This document shows, piece after piece, positions 1-8,066 of a stretch of DNA of 51,128 nucleotides. Position numbers and translations under genes: made by a program. Every line of letters starts with the position of its first letter. Positions within the stretch are counted from its first letter, which is position 1. Below the pieces are notes generated by a model. That model was not told the DNA's origin. It saw only the letters and a list, made by a program, of their open reading frames with translations, and did not search any database. This DNA comes from Acidimicrobiales bacterium (GTDB taxonomy: Bacteria; Actinomycetota; Acidimicrobiia; Acidimicrobiales; Aldehydirespiratoraceae): positions 1 through 51,128 of the forward strand of contig JAQWLJ010000059.1 in the NCBI GenBank assembly GCA_029247365.1. The letters are read 5' to 3'.

Positions 1-102
1 GCGGTACCGATCGGCTAGCTCTTCGGAGGTCAGCGACGAGCATGCGGTCGCCAAAAGCGCAGCCGTCGCCACCGTCGAGAGAAGGGCTCGAGGCACGAGC
101 AT
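1..102 (-). CDS. Lipoprotein, N-terminal part only
   Basis: The first 34 codons of a minus-strand gene run off the left edge of the window. The protein opens with a short basic n-region (MLVPR), a hydrophobic stretch, and a lipobox reading LATAC followed by SS, so the mature protein should begin with a lipidated cysteine at residue 21 and be anchored on the outer face of the membrane. The ATG at 102 is divergent from typA, whose start is 44 bases away. Only the signal region is visible, so the function cannot be assigned; solute-binding proteins and secreted enzymes are common in this class. The signal peptide itself is a clear call. Confidence 0.7.
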   Translation of the reverse strand, partial: MLVPRALLSTVATAALLATACSSLTSEELADRYR

Positions 103-133
103 CACACTACGAGGGGGCGTCGGCATAGATCGG

Positions 134-139
134 TACCCT
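134..139 (+). promoter_or_regulatory. -10 element of a leaderless promoter for typA
   Basis: TACCCT lies 7 bases before the GTG start of typA. A -10 of the form TANNNT at this distance puts the transcription start at or next to the start codon. No Shine-Dalgarno sequence is visible, which agrees with a leaderless mRNA. Confidence 0.55.
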
Positions 140-146
140 TCCGCTC

Positions 147-1979
147 GTGATCGATCGCGACGACCTTCGGAACGTGGCGATGATCGCCCACGTCGACCAT
201 GGCAAGACCACCCTGGTGGATGCTCTCCTGCGTCAGGCCGGCGCGTTTCGCGAGGGCGCGGAGCTCACTGACCGGGTCATGGACTCGACAGATCTCGAAC
301 GCGAGAAAGGCATCACGATCCTCGCCAAGAACACCGCCGTGCGGTACGGCGATGTGAAGATCAATATCGTCGACACGCCGGGTCACGCCGACTTCGGTGG
401 TGAGGTCGAGCGGGCACTCACCATGGTCGACGCCGTGGTGTTGCTCGTCGACGCAAGCGAAGGCCCACTTCCGCAGACCCGTTTCGTTCTGCGGAAGGCC
501 TTGGCACTCGAGCTGCCTGTCGTTCTGGTCATCAACAAGATCGATCGGCCCGACGCGCGGATCGACGAAGTTGTCGACGAGGTCTACGAACTCTTCCTCG
601 ATCTCGACGCGGAGGAAGGCCAGATCGACTTCCCGATCGTCTATACGATTGCTCGCGAGGGACAGGCCACGCTCGACCCAGCAGTGCCCGGAACCGACAT
701 GGAGCCGTTGCTCCAGACCTTGCTTAAGACGGTGCCGGCGCCCCAACACGATCCCGACCATCCGATGCGGGCGTGGGTCACTAACCTCGACGCGTCGCCC
801 TATGTCGGCCGTCTCGCCATCTGTCGCGTCGAGCACGGCACGATCCGCAAGGGTCAGGCCATTGCGTGGTGCCGCGACGACGGCTCGATCGAGTCGGCAC
901 GGGTCGGCACGCTCACCGTCACCGAGGCGCTCGACCAGGTCGACGTCGACGAGGCCGGGCCTGGTGAACTCATCGGTGTGTCTGGTATCGAGGACGTCAC
1001 CATCGGCGACACGCTCGCCGACCGGGAGGACCCTCGTCCGTTCCCTGCGATCACCGTCGACGAACCGACCCTGTCGATGACGATCGGTGTCAACACGTCG
1101 CCGGTGGCCGGCCAGGAAGGTCAGAAGCTGACCGCTCGGCTTATCAAGGGTCGCCTCGATGCCGAGTTGATCGGCAACGTCTCGCTCCGGGTGCTCCCGA
1201 CCGAGCGTCCCGACACGTGGGAAGTCCAGGGGCGAGGTGAGCTCCAGCTTGCGGTGCTCGTCGAGACGATGCGCCGCGAAGGCTACGAGCTCAACGTGGG
1301 GAAACCTGAGGTCCTTACCCAGGAGATCGACGGCACCCTTCACGAGCCGACCGAGCGGCTCACGATCGACGTTCCCGAAGAGCACGTCGGCGCAGTCACG
1401 CAGCTGCTCGGAGCCCGCAAGGCCACGATGGAAAATATGTCGAACCACGGCACCGGCTGGGTCCGACTCGACTACGTCGTGCCCGCTCGCGCGCTCATCG
1501 GTTTCCGTACCGAGTTCCTCACCGAGACCCGCGGTACCGGCATGCTCCACCACGTCTTCGAGGGGTGGATGCCGTGGGCTGGCGAGATCCGCATGCGTGA
1601 GCGCGGCAGTGTCGTCGCCGACCGCACCGGACAATCCACCGGCTATGCGATCCAGTCGCTCCAGGAACGCACCTCGCTGTATGTCGGCCCGGGAGCGCAG
1701 GTTTACGAGGGCATGGTGATCGGCGAGAATTCTCGTAACGAGGACATGGACGTCAACGTCTGCCGAGAGAAGGCGAAGACCAACATTCGTACGCAGTCGT
1801 CCGACGACACGATCCGTCTCACCCCGCCGAAGCTGTTCTCACTCGAACAGGCACTCGAGTCGATCGCCGATGACGAGTGCGTGGAGGTCACGCCGCAGTC
1901 TGTGCGCATCCGCAAGACCGTGCTCAATGCCGGTGAACGGGCTCGCATCCTCAAGAAGCAGAGGCCCCCTCGCGACTAG
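147..1979 (+). CDS. typA: GTP-binding protein TypA/BipA
   Basis: A ribosome-associated translational GTPase of the EF-G-like family that acts in 50S assembly and in stress and cold adaptation. At 610 residues it has the family's usual length. The G1 motif AHVDHGKT is at residues 14-21, the switch II motif DTPGH near residue 76, and NKID near residue 131. The EF-G-like domains and the TypA-specific C-terminal domain follow, ending in a basic tail. The GTG start is chosen because it sits just before the conserved [15 protein letters not shown] opening and 7 bases after a -10 hexamer. The gene stands alone: the next gene converges on it 133 bases downstream. No anomalies were seen. Confidence 0.97.
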   Translation: MIDRDDLRNVAMIAHVDHGKTTLVDALLRQAGAFREGAELTDRVMDSTDLEREKGITILAKNTAVRYGDVKINIVDTPGHADFGGEVERALTMVDAVVLLVDASEGPLPQTRFVLRKALALELPVVLVINKIDRPDARIDEVVDEVYELFLDLDAEEGQIDFPIVYTIAREGQATLDPAVPGTDMEPLLQTLLKTVPAPQHDPDHPMRAWVTNLDASPYVGRLAICRVEHGTIRKGQAIAWCRDDGSIESARVGTLTVTEALDQVDVDEAGPGELIGVSGIEDVTIGDTLADREDPRPFPAITVDEPTLSMTIGVNTSPVAGQEGQKLTARLIKGRLDAELIGNVSLRVLPTERPDTWEVQGRGELQLAVLVETMRREGYELNVGKPEVLTQEIDGTLHEPTERLTIDVPEEHVGAVTQLLGARKATMENMSNHGTGWVRLDYVVPARALIGFRTEFLTETRGTGMLHHVFEGWMPWAGEIRMRERGSVVADRTGQSTGYAIQSLQERTSLYVGPGAQVYEGMVIGENSRNEDMDVNVCREKAKTNIRTQSSDDTIRLTPPKLFSLEQALESIADDECVEVTPQSVRIRKTVLNAGERARILKKQRPPRD

Positions 1980-2112
1980 TGGCTTCAGCCGGTGGCGTTG
2001 ATTCCCGATCCGGCGACGTCCTCGATTTCTTTGCTTGCAGGGTGTTGAGTCCTGCGCCTGTGCAGTGCCACCGGGGACGCGGCGGCGAGTTGGGGTCACG
2101 ACCGCCCCCGGC

Positions 2113-3306
2113 TCACGCCGTTTGGACCGGCAGCGTCTTCAGGCTGTTGTTGAGGTTGCTGCGTTGTCGGGTCGGCGTACCGACCAGTTCCAGGGCGGGC
2201 CATCGCCGCAGGACTTCCTCGAAGAAGACCCTTCCTTCGAGGCGAGCAAGGTGCACACCGAGACAGAAGTGGGTAGCGATACCGAACGAGAGGTGTGGGT
2301 TGGGACTGCGCGTGGTGTCGAACTCGTGGGGTCGGCTGAACACCTCAGGGTCGCGGTTGGCTGCGGTATAGAGCATCGTGACCTTGTCGCCGACGGCGAT
2401 GTCGACGTCGGCGAGGCGGGTGGCGACGACGGCCGTGCGCCGGAAGTAGTGGAGTGGGTTTGCCCAGCGCAGGACCTCTTCAACGGCAGCCGGAATGCCG
2501 GAGGGACTCGCCCGTAGCGCAGCCAACTGCTCGGGGTGCTGCAGCAGCGCCAACGTGCCAGAAGACAGCATCGTGCGGGTCGTGTCGTTGCCAGCGGTAA
2601 CGAGCTGAACGAAGAATCGGGCGAAGTCGACATCGCTCATCAGGTGGCCGTCGAACTTGTCGCCGAGCAGCACGTCGGTGAGGTCGCCCTGCGGCCCGGC
2701 CTCACGTCGCGCCGCCGCGAACTGCATGGCGTACATCGCCATCTCAACCGCAGCCGAGCCGCGCTTTTGCCCGTCGGCAACGTCGGGGTCTTGGCTACCG
2801 CTGTTTCGCTCGGCCATCGCATGGACCAACGGCCAGTCGTCGGCCGGCAGCCCCATCAACTCGCCGAGGATCTGGCTCGGCAGATGGGCGCACACATCGT
2901 GGACGAACTCAAGCTCAGGGCCTTGTTCGTCGGCGCGGTCGAGGATCGTGGTGACGACCTCGCGCACTCGACCCTCGAGTTCAGCGATGACGCGGGCCTT
3001 GAACTCTGCAGCGACCGGTTTGCGATACGCGGTATGCCTCGGCGGGTCCATCGCCAACAGCATGTCGCGCATGTTCTCGAGAGCGATCGGATCCAGGTTT
3101 TCGACGACCACTCCACCCTTGGTCGCACTGAACACGTCGCTGTGCTTTGAGACGTGGACGACGTCGGCGTGTCGGAGCACGGCCCAGTAGCCAGGCTCAC
3201 CGTCCATGTCGACCCATGAGACCGGCTCGCTGGCTCGGAGCGCGTCGAACCGCTCGTGTGGCGGCCCATCAATGTAGGTGTCCGGGTCGGCGATGAACCC
3301 AACCAT
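2113..3306 (-). CDS. Cytochrome P450
   Basis: A soluble bacterial class I P450 of 397 residues, normal for the family. The I-helix oxygen-binding motif AGNDTT is at residues 238-243, ExxR (EVLR) at 277-280, and the heme-thiolate loop FGIATHFCLG at 341-350 with Cys348 as the iron ligand. It should hydroxylate a small lipophilic substrate using electrons from a ferredoxin; no ferredoxin or reductase gene is adjacent. The open frame extends further upstream, but the start at MVGFIADPD fits the family and lies 9 bases after the stop of the FKBP gene, so both are probably one transcript. The sequence recalls steroid and terpene hydroxylases (CYP125/142-like), but the substrate is not deducible here. 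Confidence 0.93.
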   Translation of the reverse strand: MVGFIADPDTYIDGPPHERFDALRASEPVSWVDMDGEPGYWAVLRHADVVHVSKHSDVFSATKGGVVVENLDPIALENMRDMLLAMDPPRHTAYRKPVAAEFKARVIAELEGRVREVVTTILDRADEQGPELEFVHDVCAHLPSQILGELMGLPADDWPLVHAMAERNSGSQDPDVADGQKRGSAAVEMAMYAMQFAAARREAGPQGDLTDVLLGDKFDGHLMSDVDFARFFVQLVTAGNDTTRTMLSSGTLALLQHPEQLAALRASPSGIPAAVEEVLRWANPLHYFRRTAVVATRLADVDIAVGDKVTMLYTAANRDPEVFSRPHEFDTTRSPNPHLSFGIATHFCLGVHLARLEGRVFFEEVLRRWPALELVGTPTRQRSNLNNSLKTLPVQTA

Positions 3307-3314
3307 CGGGGTGG

Positions 3315-3692
3315 TCAGCCGACGCCGCGCAGGTCGCAGACGAAGATCAAGGTTTCGTTTGGGCCGATGACGCCGCCCGCTCCTTGCTGGCCGTAGGCCA
3401 TGTCGGGCGGGATGGTGAGTTTGCGGCGGCCACCGACCCGCATGCCCTGTACCCCCTGGTCCCACCCGGCGATGACCTGCCCGACGCCAAGGCCAAAGGT
3501 GAGCGGCTCACCCCGGTTCCATGAGGCATCGAATTCGTTACCAGTCGACCACGCGACACCCACGTAGTCGACGCTCACCTGCACACCCGCCGTCGCCTCG
3601 GGGCCATCGCCGATCACGAGATCTTCCATCACGAGTTCGGTGGGCGGTTCGCCGTCGGGGACGGTGACCTCGGGCTTGGTGTGGATGTCCAT
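3315..3692 (-). CDS. FKBP-type peptidyl-prolyl cis-trans isomerase
   Basis: A 125-residue cytoplasmic single-domain FKBP that catalyses proline isomerisation during folding. The FKBP fold fills residues 20-124: the VSVDYVG strand, FDASWNRGEPLTFGLG, the V-I-x-G-W-D-x-G-V-x-G-M signature, and the MAYGQQGAGGVIGPN loop leading into the last strand, TLIFVCDL. There is no signal peptide or transmembrane segment. It is the first gene of a unit with the P450. The ATG start is supported by TAGGTT 6 bases upstream, giving a leaderless mRNA. Confidence 0.95.
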   Translation of the reverse strand: MDIHTKPEVTVPDGEPPTELVMEDLVIGDGPEATAGVQVSVDYVGVAWSTGNEFDASWNRGEPLTFGLGVGQVIAGWDQGVQGMRVGGRRKLTIPPDMAYGQQGAGGVIGPNETLIFVCDLRGVG

Positions 3693-3698
3693 GCCTGG

Positions 3699-3704
3699 AA
3701 CCTA
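3699..3704 (-). promoter_or_regulatory. -10 element of a leaderless promoter for the FKBP-P450 unit
   Basis: Read on the minus strand this is TAGGTT, followed by 6 bases and then the ATG at 3692. No ribosome-binding site is present between them. Confidence 0.6.
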
Positions 3705-3822
3705 GCTGGCGAGGTGGACCGGCAAGGCACCAGGTCGGCTTGCGAGTCGGCACCAACGTCGCCTTCGAGTCGAACGAGGCGATGACGGCTGTTTGCCTCG
3801 AGTTGTGCTCGCTGTGCCAAGC

Positions 3823-3837
3823 GCCACGTGACGTGGC
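3823..3837. promoter_or_regulatory. Perfect 15-base palindrome, possible operator
   Basis: GCCACGT-g-ACGTGGC is a perfect inverted repeat of 7 bases around one central base. It lies in the 219-base space between the divergent FKBP gene and the small protein at 3912, about 75-90 bases before that gene's start. A dimeric repressor or activator site is the simplest reading. The regulator is unknown. Confidence 0.45.
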
Positions 3838-3855
3838 AAAGCCGCGCTGAACCTA

Positions 3856-3911
3856 TACGGTCAAAAGCTGGTCAGGTCAGCTGATCGGACGTTCGTTCAC
3901 GAGGAGGCACC
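3856..3911 (+). promoter_or_regulatory. Promoter -10 and ribosome-binding site of the small protein gene
   Basis: TACGGT at 3856-3861 is a candidate -10 element. GAGGAGG at 3901-3907 is a strong Shine-Dalgarno sequence 4 bases from the ATG at 3912. Unlike many neighbours, this gene has a true 5' leader of roughly 45 bases. Confidence 0.5.
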
Positions 3912-4187
3912 ATGGCTACCGGTCGATCCAGCTTTGCAAAGCGTCAGCGTGACATGGCCAAGAAGGCGAAGGCCGCGGCCAAGCGGGAGCGCAAGCTCGA
4001 GAAGGGCGACGAGTTCGACGAGCTTGACGATGAACTCCTCGAGGAAGACTCCGGGCCCAAGCTCTCTAACGAAGAGATCATGGAGCGCGTTGCCGAGCTG
4101 CACCGTCGCTATGACGACGGCCAGATGGACCTCGACACCTTTGACGAGCTCAGGGCCGACCTTATGGGCCAGATGGTGATCGACTGA
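3912..4187 (+). CDS. Small highly charged protein with SHOCT-like C-terminus
   Basis: A 91-residue soluble protein of unknown function. Residues 1-30 are very basic, rich in Lys, Arg and Ala (SSFAKRQRDMAKKAKAAAKR), and look like a nucleic-acid- or ribosome-binding tail. Residues 31-48 are acidic (EFDELDDELLEEDSG). Residues 51-91 resemble the short C-terminal SHOCT-type oligomerisation module, with the pattern EEIMERVAELHRRYDDGQMDLDTFDELRADLM. A strong ribosome-binding site and good codon bias indicate it is expressed. Similar small proteins with a KRQRD/AKKAKAAAKR start are widespread in bacteria without a defined role. Confidence 0.8.
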   Translation: MATGRSSFAKRQRDMAKKAKAAAKRERKLEKGDEFDELDDELLEEDSGPKLSNEEIMERVAELHRRYDDGQMDLDTFDELRADLMGQMVID

Positions 4188-4194
4188 TCGCCAC

Positions 4195-4214
4195 CCCTGA
4201 TCGGCAGATCAGGG
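4195..4214. terminator. Bidirectional hairpin terminator
   Basis: CCCTGATC-GGCA-GATCAGGG is a perfect 8-base-pair stem with a four-base loop. It lies in the gap between two convergent genes and includes the stop codon of the aldo/keto reductase. There is no T-run, as is common for terminators in high-GC actinobacteria. Confidence 0.7.
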
Positions 4215-5099
4215 CCTGACCGCTTCGAAGCGGCCGCCATCGAAGAGCGGCACGATACCGAGTTCGGCGCGGTCGTTGGCGAGTTGAGCCGGGTCGGGCA
4301 TGGCGCCATCGAACGTGGCGGCCGCCTGGAACACCTCGGCAAGGAGACGGGCGTCGCTGGTGGAGTTGAGGAACGCGCCCGGCGTGGCCAGGACGAAGTC
4401 GACGGCCCGTTGGAGCGGCTCGGGGTCCTCGATGGGCTCGTACCAGGAAAAGTGGGGGCTGTCGGGGTCGGGCCATCGGCGCCGCGCGATGGACTTGATC
4501 GTCTGCATCGCGACCCCACTGGCGCGACAGGCCACTTCGAGGTCGGCGACGTCGGTGGCGTAGGTGTCGAGTGCCGCGAGGTTGTGATTCCACGGGTACA
4601 GCACCGCCGCAAACGGTGCTTCAGCGAGGCTGCGCAGGTGCATGCGTGGGATACGTAAGCCGTGGCCGGTGACCCCGACGAAGCGGCACAGGCCTTCTTC
4701 GCAGGCGGTGAATAAGGCTTCGACCGCGCCACCGGGGCTATGCGCTTCCCGCCATTCGTCTTCCTCGACCAGGTTGTGGAGCTGGATCATGTCGACCGAG
4801 TCGACCCCCATTCGCTCGAGGCTCTGTTCGAGCGACGCCCGTGCAGCCGAAGCGCTGCGACCGCCGGTTTTGGTCGCGAGGAAAATGTCGTCTCGGTGAT
4901 CCTGAAGGTAGTCGTGGAGGTGGTCTTCGCTGGCTCCGTAGCTGGCCGCCGTGTCGAAATGGTTTATGCCGGCGGCGCGGACCTGCTCGATTGTGGTGTC
5001 AGCTCGTTCCTGGCGCATTCCACCGAGCGCCGCCGCGCCAAAGATGATTCGACTGCTGTCGTGACCAGTTGAACCGAAGGGGGCAAGAGGCAGCATCAT
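4209..5099 (-). CDS. Aldo/keto reductase
   Basis: A 296-residue NADP(H)-dependent oxidoreductase with an (alpha/beta)8 barrel. The catalytic tetrad is visible: Asp and Tyr in DTAASYG, Lys in ATKTGG and His in MIQLHN. The N-terminus FGSTGHDSSRIIFGAAALGG is typical of the YhdN/general stress AKR branch. The physiological substrate is unknown. Its ATG overlaps the TGA of engB by the ATGA arrangement (5096-5099), so translation is coupled to engB. A second ATG three bases downstream could also serve as start. Confidence 0.9.
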   Translation of the reverse strand: MMLPLAPFGSTGHDSSRIIFGAAALGGMRQERADTTIEQVRAAGINHFDTAASYGASEDHLHDYLQDHRDDIFLATKTGGRSASAARASLEQSLERMGVDSVDMIQLHNLVEEDEWREAHSPGGAVEALFTACEEGLCRFVGVTGHGLRIPRMHLRSLAEAPFAAVLYPWNHNLAALDTYATDVADLEVACRASGVAMQTIKSIARRRWPDPDSPHFSWYEPIEDPEPLQRAVDFVLATPGAFLNSTSDARLLAEVFQAAATFDGAMPDPAQLANDRAELGIVPLFDGGRFEAVRP

Positions 5100-5692
5100 G
5101 ATGCTCCGAGAAGGGTACGGATTTTTGATCGCAGCTCGGGAATGCCGGTGCCCTTCTCGGCGCTCACCCAGGTGACATCCGAACGCTGCACTGCCAGCTT
5201 TTCGGTCAGTTCGGTTCGGCGCTTTTTGGACCTCGACGGTTTGACCTTGTCGGCCTTCGTTGCGACGTACGTGATCGGCCGGCCGAGTGACTCGAGCCAT
5301 TCGACGGTCTGGAGATCGAGTGCGGTCGGGCCGACCGCTCCGTCGATCAACAAGATGACCGACACGAGGTTCTCGCGTTCCTCGATGTAGGTGCTGAGCA
5401 TCGTCGCCCATTTTGCCTGCTCGGCCTTGGAGACCTTGGCGAAGCCGTAGCCGGGGAGGTCCATCACCCAGCGGCCGGAGTCCTCGGGCGCCAGTTCGAA
5501 CGCGTTCATCAGACGCGTCGCACCCGGCGTCTTCGAGGTCTTGGCGAGGTTTTTGTGCTGAGCGAGCGCATTGAGCAGCGATGACTTGCCGACGTTGCTG
5601 CGGCCGACGAGCGCCACCTCGGCATTGACATAGAGCAGGTCGTCGATGTCGACGTACGAACGAACGAAGCGAAGATCGAGGGGACCGGCCAC
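5096..5692 (-). CDS. engB: Ribosome biogenesis GTP-binding protein EngB/YsxC
   Basis: A 198-residue GTPase required for large-subunit ribosome assembly. The G1 motif GRSNVGKSS, the G3 motif DLPGYG, the G4 motif TKAD and the G5-like SAEKGTG are all present and in order. A longer frame runs upstream, but its extra 80 residues are non-conserved and overlap the divergent SDR. The GTG at 5692 gives the family's normal length and start (LRFVRSY) and is preceded by TACCGT at a distance of 6 bases. The gene is the head of an engB-AKR unit. Confidence 0.95.
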   Translation of the reverse strand: MAGPLDLRFVRSYVDIDDLLYVNAEVALVGRSNVGKSSLLNALAQHKNLAKTSKTPGATRLMNAFELAPEDSGRWVMDLPGYGFAKVSKAEQAKWATMLSTYIEERENLVSVILLIDGAVGPTALDLQTVEWLESLGRPITYVATKADKVKPSRSKKRRTELTEKLAVQRSDVTWVSAEKGTGIPELRSKIRTLLGAS

Positions 5693-5698
5693 ACGGCG

Positions 5699-5704
5699 AC
5701 GGTA
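5699..5704 (-). promoter_or_regulatory. -10 element of a leaderless promoter for engB
   Basis: Minus-strand TACCGT lies 6 bases before the GTG at 5692. It fixes the engB start and lies only about 45 bases from the opposing promoter of the SDR gene. Confidence 0.6.
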
Positions 5705-5746
5705 CCGCCTCGTGGACCTTGCGATGTGCCTGGGAAGGAGGGCCCC

Positions 5747-5752
5747 TACGAT
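5747..5752 (+). promoter_or_regulatory. -10 element of a leaderless promoter for the SDR gene
   Basis: TACGAT lies 6 bases before the ATG at 5759. A GGAAGGAGG run at 5733-5741 is too far (17 bases) to act as a ribosome-binding site, which favours the leaderless reading. Confidence 0.55.
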
Positions 5753-5758
5753 CCGGCC

Positions 5759-6520
5759 ATGACGGATCTCAGTGGACGGACAGTGCTCATCACCGGCGGC
5801 AATGGCGGTATCGGCCTCGGGATTGGTACGGCTTGTGCTGCGGCAGGGGCGAACATCGTCGCCTGGGGTCGCAGCCCAGAGAAGAACGCGGCGGCGCAGG
5901 CGAAGCTGCGAGCGCTCGGCGTTGACGCCCATGTGCTCAAGGTTGACGCGTCGGATGAAGCCGCAATCGATTCAGGCTTCGCTGAATCGGTTGACCGTGC
6001 GGGAGGTCGCATTGATTCCGTGTTCGCCAACGCGGGGGTCGGTGGCAGCGGCGCCCGCTTTCCCGACGTCACTCTCGAGGAGTGGCGACGGGTGATGACA
6101 ACCAACCTCGACGGCGTGTTCCTGCTCTTTCGGGCTGCGGCCCATCACATGATCGAGCATGAGCATGGTGGAGCTCTGGTCGCTACGTCGTCCACGTCGG
6201 CCATCCACGGCGCAGCCGGCAACGAGGCCTACGGCACTTCGAAGACGGCGCTCCTCGGTTTTTGCCGGGCCTTGGCGGTGAACCTCGCCCGGCATCAGAT
6301 TCGAGTCAACGCGCTCTTGCCGGGTTGGACGGTCACCGAACTTGCATCGTTCGGCTACGCGAACGACAAATTCCGTGACGCCACGCTCAAGCGCACGCCG
6401 GTACGTCGGTGGGCGGATCCCAACGAGATGGGAGCCGCTGGCGTGTTCCTCGCCGATCCAACGGCGACGTACCACACCGGCGACTCCATCGTCGTCGACG
6501 GCGGCTACACGATCTTCTAA
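5759..6520 (+). CDS. SDR-family oxidoreductase
   Basis: A 253-residue classical short-chain dehydrogenase/reductase. The cofactor loop TGGNGGIGLG is near residue 12, the NAG motif (ANAGVGG) near residue 90, the catalytic Ser in ATSSTSAI, and the YxxxK pair in AYGTSK. The C-terminal PGWTVTEL and DGGYTIF segments are typical. It reduces a ketone or oxidises an alcohol with NAD(P); the substrate is unknown. The ATG at 5759 is preferred over an in-frame GTG at 5726 because of the -10 hexamer and the MTDLSGRTVLITGG alignment. It is divergent from engB. Confidence 0.92.
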   Translation: MTDLSGRTVLITGGNGGIGLGIGTACAAAGANIVAWGRSPEKNAAAQAKLRALGVDAHVLKVDASDEAAIDSGFAESVDRAGGRIDSVFANAGVGGSGARFPDVTLEEWRRVMTTNLDGVFLLFRAAAHHMIEHEHGGALVATSSTSAIHGAAGNEAYGTSKTALLGFCRALAVNLARHQIRVNALLPGWTVTELASFGYANDKFRDATLKRTPVRRWADPNEMGAAGVFLADPTATYHTGDSIVVDGGYTIF

Positions 6521-6528
6521 GTGAAGGA

Positions 6529-6580
6529 GGGGCTCTGCTGCGTCGGAACTCCATCGTTGGTGTGGACGCCAGAGAGCCCC
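6529..6580. terminator. Large hairpin after the SDR gene
   Basis: GGGGCTCT (6529-6536) pairs with AGAGCCCC (6573-6580). After a small internal loop, GCGTC (6540-6544) pairs with GACGC (6565-6569), giving 13 base pairs in all, with a further CCA/TGG pairing in the loop. It starts 9 bases after the SDR stop, so a terminator or 3'-end stabiliser is likely. The rest of the 166-base space to the next gene shows nothing else. Confidence 0.45.
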
Positions 6581-6674
6581 GGCTTCGGTGGACGTACCGC
6601 AACCAGGAGTCTGTGTAGCGGCGGGCCCAGAAGATCTCTGAGCTCGATGTTGCCCGTCGACTCACGACACGGTG

Positions 6675-6680
6675 CAGGAT
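6675..6680 (+). promoter_or_regulatory. Possible -10 element for the GH3-like gene
   Basis: CAGGAT lies 6 bases before the ATG at 6687. It departs from TANNNT at the first base, so the call is weaker than for the other leaderless promoters. Confidence 0.3.
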
Positions 6681-6686
6681 GGGCCG

Positions 6687-7982
6687 ATGTCCAGGACGAG
6701 GGTCTACGTGGTCTGTGCAGTGGTGGTCGCCCTGAGCGCCGTCGCAATCCTGGCGACCGATTCAAGCGGGGATGGGGGCGTCGCCGAGCCGGCGACGACC
6801 ACAACCAGCACACTGACACCCGCTACCACGACAACGACCACCACCTCACCGACGACAACAACAACGACTACAACGACGGTTGCGCCCGATGTCGTTCGGA
6901 TCGCAGAGGAGCTTGCGCTCCTGGGGATTGAAGGGCAGGCCCGCCAGGTGGTGATGCTCGGGACTCGTGGCGACATCGTTGAGGGTCTGGTCGCTGGACT
7001 TGGCGACACCTGCATCGGTGGCATCTTCGTGGCCAGCAACGCCGGAAACTGGGAGCCGGGTGACTCAATCGACGCAGCAGGTGCTGCGATTGAGGAGGTC
7101 GTGTCTGCTTCGGGTTCTTGCGCGGCCTATCCACTGATCGCGACCGATGCCGAACCCGGCACCCGGGTACTCAAGGTGCCGGTGGCGCCGCTGCCTGACC
7201 CTGCGACGCTTGCGTCGAACCACCGGGCTGATCCCGCGACCACGAGCGAGGGGCTCGCCCCGGCCGCCGAAGCATTCGCCCGCGAACTCGCCGAGGCCGG
7301 CGTGCACGTCAACTTTGGCATTGTCGCCGACGTCGATGTCGGTGTGGGGTACTACATGGATCGCCAGCGGCGGTCGTTCGGCGGTGACCCTTCAACGGTC
7401 ACCGCCATCACCGAAGCAATGGTCGAAGGTCATTGTCGGGCGGGCGTTGCGGCGACACTCAAACACTTCCCCAACCAGGGCTCGACGGTCGAAGACCCCC
7501 ATGAGCTCGACTCGTTCTCGACGAACACCCCTGACGACTGGGCCGAGTTCGGTTCGCAGCCTTACTCCGACACCGTTGCGCCGCTGGTGATGACGGGACA
7601 CATCCGCTACGACAGCGTCGACGACGAGACGCCAGCGACGCTGTCGTCTGAGATCATGTCGTGGTTGCGCGACGACCTGGGATACGAGGGCGTGATCGTC
7701 ACCGATGACATGCACGTCATGCGTGGTATCGGAGCTGATCTCCTGCCCGGCGAGCGAGCCGTCGCGGCGCTGCGAGCTGGGGCCGACCTCGCCCTGTTCG
7801 TCGGCGCGGCCAACGGCGTAGAGATCGTCGACGCGATCATCGCCGAGGCAGAGGCCGACCCGGTGTTCGCGGCCCACCTCGAAGAGTCGGCAGAGCGGAT
7901 CCTGCGCCTCAAGGGTGCGCTGGGGTTGATCCCGGGGACGGACACCGAATGGTTTGAGTGGTGCGGGGCCTCAGCCGAGTGA
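6687..7982 (+). CDS. Secreted glycoside hydrolase family 3-like protein
   Basis: A 431-residue exported protein. Residues 1-23 form a signal peptide or N-terminal anchor. Residues 35-65 are a threonine-rich linker, and the rest resembles the NagZ-type TIM barrel of GH3 beta-N-acetylhexosaminidases. The segment KHFPNQGST followed by VEDPHELDS corresponds to the KHFPGHG...DxH region that supplies the His/Asp pair. VTDDMHVMRGI carries the expected nucleophile Asp, and GADLALFVG follows. A role in trimming cell-wall amino sugars outside the cell is inferred. The altered FPNQG in place of FPGHG is unusual and may change specificity. The in-frame GTG at 6672 is an alternative start. Confidence 0.82.
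   Translation: MSRTRVYVVCAVVVALSAVAILATDSSGDGGVAEPATTTTSTLTPATTTTTTTSPTTTTTTTTTVAPDVVRIAEELALLGIEGQARQVVMLGTRGDIVEGLVAGLGDTCIGGIFVASNAGNWEPGDSIDAAGAAIEEVVSASGSCAAYPLIATDAEPGTRVLKVPVAPLPDPATLASNHRADPATTSEGLAPAAEAFARELAEAGVHVNFGIVADVDVGVGYYMDRQRRSFGGDPSTVTAITEAMVEGHCRAGVAATLKHFPNQGSTVEDPHELDSFSTNTPDDWAEFGSQPYSDTVAPLVMTGHIRYDSVDDETPATLSSEIMSWLRDDLGYEGVIVTDDMHVMRGIGADLLPGERAVAALRAGADLALFVGAANGVEIVDAIIAEAEADPVFAAHLEESAERILRLKGALGLIPGTDTEWFEWCGASAE
6796..6891 (+). repeat. ACN-codon low-complexity tract
   Basis: A run of ACC/ACA/ACG/ACT codons encodes the threonine-rich linker of the GH3-like protein. Such linkers tether secreted domains away from the membrane and are often O-glycosylated in actinobacteria. 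It is a compositional repeat, not a tandem array of fixed unit. Confidence 0.8.
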
Positions 7983-8066
7983 GTTGTCGCGACATGAGGC
8001 AGCTTCGCGATCGTTTTTCGGTTGCGGCTACGGTTCGCTGACGTCGAACAGGACTCGGAGGGTGAC

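Noticed and set aside
102-1634. 510-codon open frame opposite typA
   Set aside because: It is antisense to a strongly conserved gene and has no recognisable protein features; long antisense frames are common at this base composition.
6796-6891. Tandem repeat or CRISPR-like array
   Set aside because: It is an in-frame threonine codon run in a secreted protein, without repeat-spacer structure.
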